DNA of 64,000 nucleotides from Mycolicibacterium lacusdiani (GCF_021916785.1 NZ_JAKCFC010000012.1:1-64000), one strand, 5' to 3'; shown: positions 1-7,724, counted from the stretch's first letter. Made by a program: numbers and translations. The notes: generated by a model from the sequence alone, not told the origin.

Positions 1-127
1 CGACGCCGAACGCTGCGCCGAATACCCACGATGGCTGCACACCTACAATTACCACCGCGGCCACACAGCACTCGGGGGTCAACCACCCGCCAGCCGCGTA
101 CCTAACCTCTCAGGTCAGTACAGCTAG
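1..127 (+). CDS. IS481-family transposase, C-terminal end only (partial)
   Basis: Reading from base 2, the open frame gives 41 residues before a TAG at 125-127. It includes WLHTYNYHRGHTALGG, PPASRVPNL and a final SGQYS. This is the typical tail of the integrase-core (DDE) domain of IS481-family transposases in actinobacteria. The rest of the protein and the left end of the element lie outside the window. The stop codon overlaps the xerC stop on the other strand in a shared CTAG (124-127). The frame therefore probably runs through the IS end and stops in flanking DNA. The family call is confident; whether the element is complete cannot be seen. Confidence 0.85.
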   Translation, partial: DAERCAEYPRWLHTYNYHRGHTALGGQPPASRVPNLSGQYS

Positions 128-128
128 G
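1..128 (+). mobile_element. Right end of an IS481-family insertion sequence with candidate target duplication
   Basis: The transposase frame runs up to CAGTACA (116-122), which has the ACA end expected of an IS481-type terminal repeat beginning TGT. It is followed at once by GCTAGG (123-128), which fits the NCTAGN target known for Bordetella IS481. I infer that the element ends near 122 and that 123-128 is one copy of a target duplication. The left end is outside the window, so the second copy cannot be checked here. Confidence 0.5.
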
Positions 129-1038
129 CGCGGGGGTGGGCCTGATCGTGCACGGCACGCAGCCGGGCCACGGTGACGTGGGTGTAGAGCTGCGTGGTCG
201 CAAGGTTCGAATGGCCCAGGATCTCCTGGACGACGCGCAGATCGGCGCCGCCTTCGAGCAGATGGGTCGCCGCGCTGTGCCGCAGGCCGTGCGGCCCGAT
301 GTCGGGCGCGCCGTCGACGGCCGCCATCGTCTGGTGCACCACGGTGCGGGCTTGGCGTGGGTCGATGCGCCCGCCGCGGGCGCCGAGAAGCAGTGCCGGG
401 CCCGATGATTCGGTAGCCAGCGTGGGCCTGCCGCCCGAAAGCCACGCCTGCGTTGCGCGCAGGGCGGGTTCGCCGAACGGCACGGTCCGTTGCTTGTCGC
501 CCTTGCCGAGGACGCGGACGAGCCGACGGGAAATGTCGACGTCATCGACGTCGAGGCCGCACAGTTCGCTGACGCGGATGCCCGTCGCGTAGAGCATCTC
601 GACGATCAGTCGGTCGCGCAGTGCCAGCGGGTCGCCCTGCTGCGCACCGGAATCCAACGCGTCCATTGCGTCGCGCGCCTGATCCTGCCGAAGCACCGCG
701 GGCAGCGTGCGATGCGCGCGCGGCACCTGCAGGCGGGTCGCCGGGTCGACGTCCATCAGGCCCCGTCGCGACGCCCACGCGGTGAACGTCTTGATTGCGG
801 AGGTGCGGCGCGACAACGTGGTTCGTGCTGCTCCCGCCGTCGCTTGAGCCGACAGCCACGACCGCAGCAGCGGCAGCGTGAGGTCGGACGGCTTGGCATC
901 GGGCCTGCGCTGCTCGACGAACCCGAACAGCGAGCGGAGGTCACCGAGGTACGCGCGCCGGGTGTGTTCGGAGCGCCCGCACTGCAGCGCGAGGTACTCG
1001 TCGAACTCCTCGAGCACGGCGGTCACGTACGGCGTCAC
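124..1038 (-). CDS. xerC: Tyrosine recombinase XerC
   Basis: Site-specific tyrosine recombinase that, with XerD, resolves chromosome dimers at dif. The protein has 304 residues, close to the family length. The N-terminal SAM-like DNA-binding domain spans about 1-95 and the catalytic domain about 110-300. The catalytic set is visible: R155 (ATGIRVSELCG), K179 (GKGDKQ), H250 and R253 (HGLRH), H276 (LGHSN) and nucleophile Y285 (LYTHV). The end, AHPRA, is the normal mycobacterial C-terminus as I recall it, so the adjoining insertion sequence has not truncated it. The gene stands alone, separated from the next minus-strand gene by 141 bp holding a hairpin repeat. Confidence 0.95.
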   Translation of the reverse strand: MTPYVTAVLEEFDEYLALQCGRSEHTRRAYLGDLRSLFGFVEQRRPDAKPSDLTLPLLRSWLSAQATAGAARTTLSRRTSAIKTFTAWASRRGLMDVDPATRLQVPRAHRTLPAVLRQDQARDAMDALDSGAQQGDPLALRDRLIVEMLYATGIRVSELCGLDVDDVDISRRLVRVLGKGDKQRTVPFGEPALRATQAWLSGGRPTLATESSGPALLLGARGGRIDPRQARTVVHQTMAAVDGAPDIGPHGLRHSAATHLLEGGADLRVVQEILGHSNLATTQLYTHVTVARLRAVHDQAHPRA

Positions 1039-1117
1039 TCGTCCACCGTGGCAGAGTCCGCTTGCGCAGCGGGATCGGCACTCGCGGGCGTGACACTTTC
1101 GATACCTGCCGTTTCCC

Positions 1118-1179
1118 CGCGAGCGTGCGTGTCTGCGGGCGACACGCCGGGCAGAGACCCGAGTTCGCGCACGCTCGCG
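1118..1179. repeat. 62-bp dispersed nested-hairpin element, copy A
   Basis: Outer arms are CGCGAGCGTGCG (1118-1129) and its exact reverse complement (1168-1179). An inner stem GTGTC/GACAC follows the left arm. The element ends directly against the stop codon (1180-1182) of the lactate monooxygenase-like gene. Two more copies of exactly 62 bp lie at 6457-6518 (inverted) and 47364-47425, with the left half best conserved. It may act as a 3'-end or terminator structure. Confidence 0.85.
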
Positions 1180-2340
1180 CTAGTGGACCGGTCGCAGCGA
1201 CTCCGGCGTCAGGTCGGCGAGCGTCGGATAGCCGTCGATGCCCATGATCAGGTCGGCCTCGGCGAGCAACGACCGCAACACGTGCACCACCCCGTCGGTA
1301 CCGCCGAGGGCCATGCCGTAGGCGTACGGCCGCCCGACGCCGACGGCCGTGGCGCCGAGGGCGAGCGCCTTCACGATGTCGGCGCCGCTGCGGATGCCCG
1401 AGTCGAACAGCACGGGCACGTCGCCGGACGCCTCGACCACTGCGGGCAGGCAGTCGATCGCGGGCAGCCCGCCATTGGCCTGCCGGCCACCGTGGTTGGA
1501 GCAGTAGATGCCGTCGACTCCCCCGTCGATGGCGCGCCGGGCATCGTCGGGATGGCAGATCCCCTTGACCAGCAGCGGCAGCTTGGTCAGCGAACGCAGC
1601 CACGGCAGGTCGTCCCACGACAGTGAGTTGCCGAACGTCGAAACCCATTGCAAGACAGCACCTTGCGGGTTCTCCTCCGGCGACTGCGCCAGGCGGGACC
1701 GGAACACCGGATCGCTGGTGTAGTTCGACAGGCAGTGTCCGCGCAGTTGCGGGAAGTTCGACGTCGACAGGTCGCGCGGCCGCCAGCCGGGCACCCAGGT
1801 GTCGAGCGTCACGATGATGCCCTTGTACCCGGCGGCCTCGGCGCGGTGGACGAGGCTCGCGGCGAGCTCGCGGTCCTTCGGCGTGTACAGCTGGAAGAAC
1901 CCGGGGGTGTCGCTGAACTCGGCGGCCACGTCTTCGAGCGGGTCGGCCGTCAGAGTGGACACGACCAAAGGCACCCCGGTGCGCGCCGCGGCCCGGGCAG
2001 CGGCCAGGTCGCCGTGGCCGTCCTGCGCGCAGATGCCGATGACCCCGATCGGCGCCATGAACACCGGCGACTCGAGCTTCAGACCGAACAGGTCGACCGT
2101 GAGGTCGCGTTCGGTGGCGCCGACGAACATCCGCGGCATCAAGCCCCAGCGCTCGAACGCCGTGGCGTTGACCCGTTGCGTGCGTTCGTCTCCCGAGCCG
2201 CCCGCCACGTAGGACCAGACCGACGGCGGCATCGCGGCCTCGGCCTTCGCCTCCAGTTCCGCGAAAGCCATCGGCAGCGACGGCACGATGCCGGAGAGGC
2301 CCTGCAGGTAGATCTCGAGCTGGTAGTCACCGAACGCCAT
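1180..2340 (-). CDS. FMN-dependent alpha-hydroxy-acid oxidase, lactate 2-monooxygenase type
   Basis: FMN enzyme of the lactate oxidase/monooxygenase family, 386 residues, predicted to oxidise a 2-hydroxy acid such as L-lactate. Family signatures are present: MAPIGV (95-100), K259 in LVKG, the active-site block SNHGGRQ (281-287) with H283 and R286, and the FMN-phosphate region DSGIRSGAD and GRPYAYG (336-342). The sequence SNHGGRQANGG, rather than the SNHGGRQLD of lactate dehydrogenases, matches what I recall of actinobacterial lactate 2-monooxygenases. The start at 2340 (MAFGDYQLEIYLQG) is chosen because upstream residues in frame do not resemble the family. It lies 23 bp downstream of the siderophore-interacting gene, so co-transcription is likely. 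It sits between two genes that are close neighbours in M. tuberculosis, so it may be a local insertion. Confidence 0.85.
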   Translation of the reverse strand: MAFGDYQLEIYLQGLSGIVPSLPMAFAELEAKAEAAMPPSVWSYVAGGSGDERTQRVNATAFERWGLMPRMFVGATERDLTVDLFGLKLESPVFMAPIGVIGICAQDGHGDLAAARAAARTGVPLVVSTLTADPLEDVAAEFSDTPGFFQLYTPKDRELAASLVHRAEAAGYKGIIVTLDTWVPGWRPRDLSTSNFPQLRGHCLSNYTSDPVFRSRLAQSPEENPQGAVLQWVSTFGNSLSWDDLPWLRSLTKLPLLVKGICHPDDARRAIDGGVDGIYCSNHGGRQANGGLPAIDCLPAVVEASGDVPVLFDSGIRSGADIVKALALGATAVGVGRPYAYGMALGGTDGVVHVLRSLLAEADLIMGIDGYPTLADLTPESLRPVH

Positions 2341-2363
2341 GGGGTCAGCGTGCCAGCCCGGTG

Positions 2364-3215
2364 TCAGTCGCCGGCTTGCGCCTCCGCCTTGGCGAGTTCG
2401 GCCTTCCACTGCCGGAAGGTCTCCTCGGTGCGGCCGCGACGCCAGTATCCGGAGATCGACGCCCACTTCGCGTCGACGCCGCGTTCCTTGCGGATGTATC
2501 CGCGGAGGTTGTGCATGACGGCCTGCGCCTCACCGTGGATGAAGACCTGCGGCTGGCCTGCCAGCCACGGCGTCTCCTTGACCGCGGCGATGATCGGCGC
2601 GTGGTCGCCCGCGTGATCCTCGGGTACCAGATCGGCGCGGCCACCTCGGTAGACCCAGCGGACCTGTACGCCGTCCGGTGCGGTCAGCTCGATCTCGTCA
2701 TCCGGGCCGCTGACCTCGATGTAGGCGAAGCCGCAGGCGTCGGCAGGCATCGCCTCGAGCGCAGCGCTGATCGCAGGCAAGCCGGCCTCGTCGCCTGCGA
2801 GCAGGTGCCAATCGGCGGCCGGGTCGGGGGCGTATGCGCCGCTCGGACCCATGAGGTAGGCGGGCTGGCCCGGCTGGGCCGCCGCGGCCCAGGGGCCGGC
2901 CACCCCGAGCTCGCCGTGGACGACGAAGTCGATGGTGATCTCGCGACGCTCCGGTTCGGTGCGGCGCACGGTGTAGGTGCGCACGACCGGACGGTGTTCC
3001 TCGGGCAACTCGTTGAAGCTGTCGAGCGTGAGGGGTTGCGGTAGCGCGGTGACGTCGACGTCGTTGCGGACGATCACGAGCTTGACGTACGAGTCGGTGT
3101 ACTCATTCGGGGTGAAGGTGTCGAAACCGGGGCCGCCGAGCACCAGCCGGATCATGTGGGGCGTCAGCTGCTCGCTGCGCACCACCTCGAACGTGTGGAT
3201 CGGGCGCCCTGCCAC
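2364..3215 (-). CDS. viuB: Siderophore-interacting FAD-binding protein (ViuB/Rv2895c-like)
   Basis: Predicted cytoplasmic FAD and NAD(P)H-dependent ferric-siderophore reductase, 283 residues. The N-terminal FAD-binding barrel carries RTYTVRR (79-85). The C-terminal NAD(P)H domain carries GDEAGLPAI, FIHGEAQAVMHNLR and the conserved end SGYWRRGRTEE. GTG at 3215 is preferred because a strong AGGGAGGT lies five bases upstream and because the Rv2895c N-terminus aligns there (AGRP-H-FEVV). A much longer open frame continues upstream but has no family similarity. The order after dprA matches M. tuberculosis. It would release iron from imported siderophores, in line with other iron genes in the window. 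Confidence 0.9.
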   Translation of the reverse strand: MAGRPIHTFEVVRSEQLTPHMIRLVLGGPGFDTFTPNEYTDSYVKLVIVRNDVDVTALPQPLTLDSFNELPEEHRPVVRTYTVRRTEPERREITIDFVVHGELGVAGPWAAAAQPGQPAYLMGPSGAYAPDPAADWHLLAGDEAGLPAISAALEAMPADACGFAYIEVSGPDDEIELTAPDGVQVRWVYRGGRADLVPEDHAGDHAPIIAAVKETPWLAGQPQVFIHGEAQAVMHNLRGYIRKERGVDAKWASISGYWRRGRTEETFRQWKAELAKAEAQAGD

Positions 3216-3298
3216 TCGTACCTCCCTGTCACGAAGCCGCTTGCCAGCCGCGATGTCGTATCTCCCGACTATACGAGCGCCAATCTGCGCTGGGTGGG

Positions 3299-4453
3299 CT
3301 ACCGCACGTCCGCCACCGTCGGCCTCGTTAGCTGCCATCGGCCCTGGTGGCGTGTCACCAGGCCGGCGAGTTCCAGCGTCGCCAGCGGGCCCAGCAGCTG
3401 CGTGGCGGGAACGCCCGCGGCTTCGGCGAGCTGGTCGACGGTCCTGGCGGCGCGCGCGGGAAACGCCTCGTAAGCCTGCCGCTCGGCGTCGCTCAATCCG
3501 TCGAGCGGTGTCGTCGGATGCTCTGGTTCGGCTTCGAATTCGCCCATGCGGCCAACGTATTCGACGAGATCGGCAGCGCGGGTCACGAGGTTGGCACCCT
3601 CGCGCAGCAGCACGTGGCAGCCGGCCGACGCAGCCGACGTCACCGGACCGGGCACCGCGCAGACGGGCCGACCCAGCGCCTTGGCCCACGCCGCGGTGCT
3701 CGCGGCACCGCTGCGCAGCCCGGCCTCCACGACGACCGTTGCGCCACTGCACGCGGCGACCAGACGGTTGCGCGCGAGGAATCGGTGTCGCGCCGGTCGC
3801 ACGCCGGGCGGGTATTCGGTCAGCAGCAGACCCTGCTCGCCGATCCGACGAAGCATCGTCTCGTGTCCCTTGGGATAGAAGACGTCGATGCCTCCGGCCA
3901 GCACCGCTGCCGTGAGCCCCTCGCAGGCCAGGGTGGTGCGGTGTGCGACGCCGTCGATGCCGTAGGCGCCGCCCGACACGACCGCGACGTCACGCTCGAC
4001 GAGCCCGGCGGCGAAGTCGGACGCGACGTGTTCGCCGTACGCGCTGGCGGCACGGGTGCCGACGATCGCGCAGGCCCGTTCGGTCGCGTCGACGAGCCGT
4101 TCGGGACCGATTGCCCACAGCACCATCGGCGGCTGGGTCTGCGCCCGTGGGCGTCCGGTCGCGCCATGGAAGGCCCCGAAAGCCAGGTGTGGCCACTCGG
4201 AGCAACCCGGTGTCAGCAACCGTCCCCCCAGCCGGTCCAGCAGGTTCAAATCCTCATCGGCGCAGTTCATCTCGCGACGTGCCGCAGTGAGCGACAGCAG
4301 GCCGTCCTCGACGTGGCCCCGTCGGACCAACTCTGCCGCCTCGACCGGACCGACGTCGGCAACCAGATCGGCCAGGTCGGCGCACGGCGGCTCGGCGACG
4401 CGCGACAGGTACGCCCAAGCCCGCGCTTCCTCGCGGGTCATGTCGCCGGTCAT
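3299..4453 (-). CDS. dprA: DNA-processing protein DprA (Smf family)
   Basis: DprA binds incoming single-stranded DNA and loads RecA during transformation; its role in mycobacteria is less clear. The protein has 384 residues. An N-terminal helical region is followed by the Rossmann-like DprA domain: AIVGTRAASAYG, VVSGGAYGIDGVAH, AVLAGGIDVFYPKGH, FLARNRLVA, VVVEAGLRSGA. A C-terminal winged-helix segment occupies roughly the last 65 residues. The ATG at 4453 forms an ATGA overlap with the yifB stop, arguing for translational coupling. A second ATG four codons in (4441) is possible. It is the third gene of the yraN-yifB-dprA cluster. Confidence 0.95.
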   Translation of the reverse strand: MTGDMTREEARAWAYLSRVAEPPCADLADLVADVGPVEAAELVRRGHVEDGLLSLTAARREMNCADEDLNLLDRLGGRLLTPGCSEWPHLAFGAFHGATGRPRAQTQPPMVLWAIGPERLVDATERACAIVGTRAASAYGEHVASDFAAGLVERDVAVVSGGAYGIDGVAHRTTLACEGLTAAVLAGGIDVFYPKGHETMLRRIGEQGLLLTEYPPGVRPARHRFLARNRLVAACSGATVVVEAGLRSGAASTAAWAKALGRPVCAVPGPVTSAASAGCHVLLREGANLVTRAADLVEYVGRMGEFEAEPEHPTTPLDGLSDAERQAYEAFPARAARTVDQLAEAAGVPATQLLGPLATLELAGLVTRHQGRWQLTRPTVADVR

Positions 4454-5964
4454 CGCGTCGACCCCGCACCGCGGAAGCTGAGCGCCGTGGTGACCTCGTC
4501 CAGCCCCGGCGAGGTCAGACCACCCAAATCGGCCAAAGTCCAAGCAACCCTCAGTGTCCTGTCGAGCCCTCGCACGCTCAATGCGCCGCGATCGAGCGCG
4601 CTGCTCAACGGCGCCATCGCCGCCCGCGACGGCCGATACCGCCGCCGCAGCAGGGACCCTCCCACTTCGGCATTGGTGTGGAAGCCGTGCTCGGCCCACC
4701 GTTCGGCCGCGGCGGCTCGCGCGGCCGCCACCCTGGCGCGCACCTTCAACGTCGACTCCCCCGTCGCCTCCGCGGCGATGGCACCGGACCTGATCGGGTG
4801 CATCTCGACGCGCAGGTCGACGCGATCGAGCAGTGGGCCCGAGAGCTTGCCCAGGTACCGGCGTTTGATCGCGCCCGGGCACACGCAGTCCTGCGGATCG
4901 GCTGGCGCGCACGGGCAGAGGTTGGCCGCCATGACCAGTTGGAAGCGCGCTGGATAGCGGGCCACGCCGTCGCGTCGTGCCAGCCGGATCTCGCCGTCCT
5001 CGAGCGGTGTGCGCAGCGCTTCGAGCACGCTGGTCCCGATCTCCGCGCACTCGTCGAGGAACAGCACGCCACGGTGGGCCCGGCTGACCGCTCCCGGGCG
5101 GGCCATCCCCGACCCGCCACCCACCATCGCCGCGACCGACGAGGTGTGGTGCGGAGCGACGAACGGCGGGCGGGTGATCAGCGGCGCGTCACCCGAGAGC
5201 AGACCCGCCACCGAGTGAATCGCGGTCACCTCCAACGACTCGTCGGGCGACAACTCGGGCAGCAGTCCCGGAAGTCGTTGCGCCAGCATCGTCTTCCCGA
5301 TCCCGGGCGGGCCGGTGAGCATCAGGTGATGCGCGCCGGCGGCGGCCAGCTCCACGGCGAAACGGGCAGTGGTCTGACCGACCACCTCGGCCAGATCGGC
5401 CACCACGTCTGGCGAATAGGGCGGGGCCTCGATGCGCCCGTCCAGATCGGCCTTGCCCTCCACCCACTCCTGCAGGTGCCGCAACGTGCGCGCCCCGAAC
5501 ACCTCGATGCCCTCGACGAGACTGGCCTCGGCGAGGTTGGCGAACGGGACCACCACCGTAGGCACGCCCTCGCGCTTGGCCGCCAGCACCGCGGGCAATA
5601 CCCCGTGCACCGGACGCACCCGCCCGTCGAGCGCCAACTCGCCCAGCAGCACCGTCTTCTCCAGCCGCGGCCACGACGCCTTCCCCGCCGCCGAGAGCAC
5701 CGCCAACGCCAGCGCGATGTCATACAGCGACCCAGTCTTGGGCAACGTCGCCGGCGACAGCGCCAACGTCAGCCGCGCCATCGGCCAGGTGTTGCCGCAA
5801 TTGGTCACCGCCGCACGCACTCTGTCGCGCGACTCCTGCAGCGCCGCATCCCCCAACCCGACCAGATGCACCCCCGGCAGACCCGAGGTGATGTCGGCCT
5901 CGATCTCCACCAGATGCCCCTCGAGTCCGCGCACGGCCACAGAGAAGGCTCGACCCAGCGGCAT
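4450..5964 (-). CDS. YifB/ComM-family Mg-chelatase-like AAA+ ATPase
   Basis: AAA+ helicase-like protein of the YifB/ComM family, 504 residues (M. tuberculosis Rv2897c is about the same length). ComM in other bacteria drives branch migration during natural transformation. An N-terminal ChlI-like domain (about 20-145) precedes the ATPase core, with Walker A GPPGIGKT and Walker B LFLDEC. It also has a cysteine cluster, CPCAPADPQDCVCPG, that could bind zinc. The ATG at 5964 overlaps the yraN stop (TGATG), and the 3' end overlaps dprA by four bases. The three genes are therefore one tightly coupled unit. Confidence 0.93.
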   Translation of the reverse strand: MPLGRAFSVAVRGLEGHLVEIEADITSGLPGVHLVGLGDAALQESRDRVRAAVTNCGNTWPMARLTLALSPATLPKTGSLYDIALALAVLSAAGKASWPRLEKTVLLGELALDGRVRPVHGVLPAVLAAKREGVPTVVVPFANLAEASLVEGIEVFGARTLRHLQEWVEGKADLDGRIEAPPYSPDVVADLAEVVGQTTARFAVELAAAGAHHLMLTGPPGIGKTMLAQRLPGLLPELSPDESLEVTAIHSVAGLLSGDAPLITRPPFVAPHHTSSVAAMVGGGSGMARPGAVSRAHRGVLFLDECAEIGTSVLEALRTPLEDGEIRLARRDGVARYPARFQLVMAANLCPCAPADPQDCVCPGAIKRRYLGKLSGPLLDRVDLRVEMHPIRSGAIAAEATGESTLKVRARVAAARAAAAERWAEHGFHTNAEVGGSLLRRRYRPSRAAMAPLSSALDRGALSVRGLDRTLRVAWTLADLGGLTSPGLDEVTTALSFRGAGSTR

Positions 5965-6335
5965 CACCCCACCCCACGCAGGTGCGTGAGTTCCGGAGTG
6001 CCGCCCGGCGCGATCCGCACGCCGATCACGTCGATGCGGATCTGCGACCAACTCCCGCTCTGTGCGGCCAGCCACAGCCCCGCCAACCGACGCAGCCGCC
6101 GCACCTTGGTCGGCGTCACCGCCTGGGCGACGCCGCCGAACCCGTCACCGGAGCGGGTCTTGACCTCAACGAACACCACCGCACGCTCCACCGGGTCGGC
6201 CGCGATCACGTCCAATTCGCCCCAGCGGCACCGCCAATTGCGGGTCAGCACCCGCCAACCCAACGACTCCACGTGGTCTACCGCCAGTTGCTCGCCGAGC
6301 GCTCCGAGCTGAGCGCGGGTCAAAGGATGCGTCAT
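5964..6335 (-). CDS. UPF0102/YraN-family endonuclease-like protein
   Basis: Small restriction-endonuclease-fold protein, 123 residues. The conserved pattern is G-E-x-A-x-x-H, then NWRCRWGELDVIA, then VVFVEVKTRSG; that is the E, D and E-x-K set of the PD-(D/E)XK fold. The biological role is not established. ATG at 6335 (MTHPLTRAQLG) is preferred over upstream ATG codons because the family begins near there. It is the first gene of the yraN-yifB-dprA cluster, matching Rv2898c-Rv2896c. Upstream of it the order departs from M. tuberculosis. Confidence 0.92.
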   Translation of the reverse strand: MTHPLTRAQLGALGEQLAVDHVESLGWRVLTRNWRCRWGELDVIAADPVERAVVFVEVKTRSGDGFGGVAQAVTPTKVRRLRRLAGLWLAAQSGSWSQIRIDVIGVRIAPGGTPELTHLRGVG

Positions 6336-6421
6336 GGCGACAACGCTGCTCACCAACCACGACACCCACGCGCCGCTCGACGCCATTCATCCCCAGACGC
6401 CAGTTCATCCACAGCCCCACC

Positions 6422-6457
6422 ACGCCCACCGCGCCCACCGCGCCCACCGCGCCCACC
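6422..6457. repeat. 9-bp minisatellite, four units
   Basis: Four consecutive 9-bp units: ACGCCCACC followed by three copies of GCGCCCACC. It lies in the gap upstream of yraN and directly abuts the 62-bp hairpin element that starts at 6457. The exact tandem form suggests slippage and possible strain-to-strain length variation. Confidence 0.85.
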
Positions 6458-6518
6458 GCGAGCGTGCGCAAACTCAGGTTTTCGACCGGCGTGTCGCCCG
6501 CAGACACGCACGCTCGCG
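6457..6518. repeat. 62-bp dispersed nested-hairpin element, copy B (inverted)
   Basis: The arms CGCGAGCGTGCG (6457-6468) and CGCACGCTCGCG (6507-6518) match copy A exactly, and the 62-bp length is identical. The interior read on the minus strand shares the TGTCTGCGGGCGACACGCCG core with copy A (1130-1149) and then diverges slightly. It lies in the yraN to haemophore gap. Confidence 0.85.
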
Positions 6519-6577
6519 GAAGGACGTCACCACCGCAGTACGCAACCACTCCCAAGCAACACCCCCACGAAACGCAG

Positions 6578-6610
6578 ACCGCCGCCGCAGCTTCGGGCTG
6601 CGGCGGCGGT
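6578..6610 (-). terminator. Strong hairpin downstream of the haemophore-like gene
   Basis: A 14-bp perfect stem (6578-6591 with 6597-6610, core CCGCCGCCGCAGC) closes a five-base TTCGG loop. It begins 15 bases beyond the stop codon at 6626. No T-run follows, as is usual for mycobacterial terminators, so the termination role is inferred from position and stability. Confidence 0.7.
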
Positions 6611-6625
6611 GCGATCTACTGCTGG

Positions 6626-7009
6626 TTACAGCTCGTCGACGAGCATCTGCAGCTGGGCGGGCGACACGGAGACGCCGCACTGGTTGCGCAGGTCCTTCAG
6701 CGGCGCGACGATGCGCTGCAGGTCGAAGTACTCGTTGGTGTTGGCCGTGAAGTAGGCCCGCACCGAGGACTCGGCCTCACCGGCGGGCTGCGTGGCCGCG
6801 CGGGTCAGCACGTCGTTGGCACCGGGGTGCGCGTCGAGGTACCGACCCGCTTCACCCAGCACGCCGCTGGCGGTGTTGGCGTAGCCGCTGGCGTTGCACG
6901 GGGCTGCGCTGGCGGCCGGCATCGCGACGGTTCCGCCGACGACTCCGAGGGCACACGTGGCGACGACGCCGGCGATTCCCCGGCGCACAGTCGTATTCAT
7001 CGATTTCAT
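6626..7009 (-). CDS. Secreted haemophore-like haem-binding protein
   Basis: Exported protein of 127 residues resembling the mycobacterial haemophore/haem-binding domain family that includes Rv0203. A signal peptide of about 36 residues has RR at 9-10, a hydrophobic core and probable cleavage after ASA. Two cysteines in the mature part (APCNASG and NQCGVS) could form the family's disulfide. Typical helices follow, with YLDAHPGANDVLTRAA and SVRAYFTANTNEYFDLQRI. The start at 7009 is chosen for an AAGGAA sequence eight bases upstream; ATG at 7000 is an alternative. It is followed by a strong hairpin, so it is probably a single-gene unit. Haem binding is inferred from family and not shown by sequence. 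Confidence 0.8.
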   Translation of the reverse strand: MKSMNTTVRRGIAGVVATCALGVVGGTVAMPAASAAPCNASGYANTASGVLGEAGRYLDAHPGANDVLTRAATQPAGEAESSVRAYFTANTNEYFDLQRIVAPLKDLRNQCGVSVSPAQLQMLVDEL

Positions 7010-7385
7010 CAGTGAATTCCTTGCTTCGATTTCGTTGGGCAGATCCCCCTACCCACGAGCCAACGTACCGACGCTCGGCACCCCGAAATGGGACTCACGA
7101 GCCCGCGAATCGCGCATTTCAAGAGCGTTACATCGCACGGCGTGACATTCGCCGCAATCTCGTCGGTATCTCTAAAGCACCGCTAAGACCTTGCCGCGGA
7201 AATTAAGGATTCGGCGACACGCGGCGATGCAATCGTGACCGTTCCGTGATGCGCCGGTCGATGATCATCGATCAACGGCCACAGACGTTTTCGCCGTCAG
7301 CGTACAGCTCCGGGCCTGTCGGACCCCAGCGCTACGTTCACCCCGTCCCCCGCGCCCATCCCCGCCCTCACGAGGAGAACCGTCG
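7010..7385. other. Intergenic region between divergent genes (376 bp)
   Basis: This gap lies between the start of the haemophore-like gene and the start of the two-gene cassette, so it should hold both promoters. It is less GC-rich than its surroundings around 7080-7215. A 14-bp perfect palindrome lies at 7258-7271. I found no open frame with coding character and no convincing IdeR box here. Confidence 0.6.
7258..7271. promoter_or_regulatory. Perfect 14-bp palindrome, candidate operator
   Basis: TCGATGATCATCGA is a perfect dyad 114 bases upstream of the 7386 start codon. Palindromes of this kind are common repressor operators, but no known regulator consensus is recognised. The assignment rests on symmetry and position only. 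Confidence 0.3.
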
Positions 7386-7724
7386 ATGCACAACCCCATC
7401 CGCCACGGCGAAGTCATGCTGCTTCCCGTCCGGTCCGCGCCTGCAGGCACCCGCGAGCAGGTCACCACCTGCATCGTCGGGCACAGCGAGTCCGGCCATC
7501 ACCACGTGCTCGACGGCGACCGGGAGTTCGCGAAGATCGTCGCCGCCAACGGCGACGTCTTCGTCGACCTCGACGAACCCACCCGGCTCGTCCACCTCAA
7601 GGACCACGACCGGCATCGCGAACTCGAGGTGCCTGCGGGCGTGTGGCGGGTGCTGCGCAAGACGGAGTTCGACATCGGCGCCACGGTCGACCGGAACCCC
7701 CGAACGCGGTACGTCCAGGACTGA
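7386..7724 (+). CDS. Small histidine-motif protein of a two-gene cassette, function unknown
   Basis: Protein of 112 residues with no signal peptide or membrane segment. The most striking feature is HSESGHHH (33-40). It is followed by a beta-rich stretch, GDVFVDLDEPTRLVHLKDHDRHRELEVPAGVWRVLRKTEF in outline, with further histidines at 70, 74 and 77. I recall similar small proteins with a G-E-x-x-G-H-x-H motif paired with DUF6745-type proteins in many bacteria. A cupin-like or metal-binding fold is possible but unproven. An AGGAG lies about eight bases before the ATG. The next gene starts nine bases after the stop, so the two are almost certainly co-transcribed. Confidence 0.75.
   Translation: MHNPIRHGEVMLLPVRSAPAGTREQVTTCIVGHSESGHHHVLDGDREFAKIVAANGDVFVDLDEPTRLVHLKDHDRHRELEVPAGVWRVLRKTEFDIGATVDRNPRTRYVQD

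Noticed and set aside
1180..2466. Longer form of the lactate monooxygenase starting at 2466
   Set aside because: The extra 42 residues overlap the siderophore-interacting gene out of frame and do not resemble the family; the ATG at 2340 gives the normal N-terminus.
2364..3752. Longer 462-residue form of the siderophore-interacting protein
   Set aside because: The extension is antisense-like, Arg-rich sequence overlapping dprA; GTG at 3215 has a strong ribosome-binding site and the family start.
7130..7200. IdeR box between the haemophore-like gene and the unknown cassette
   Set aside because: The best candidate (CTTAGCGGTGCTTTAGAGA on the minus strand) matches the consensus at too few positions.
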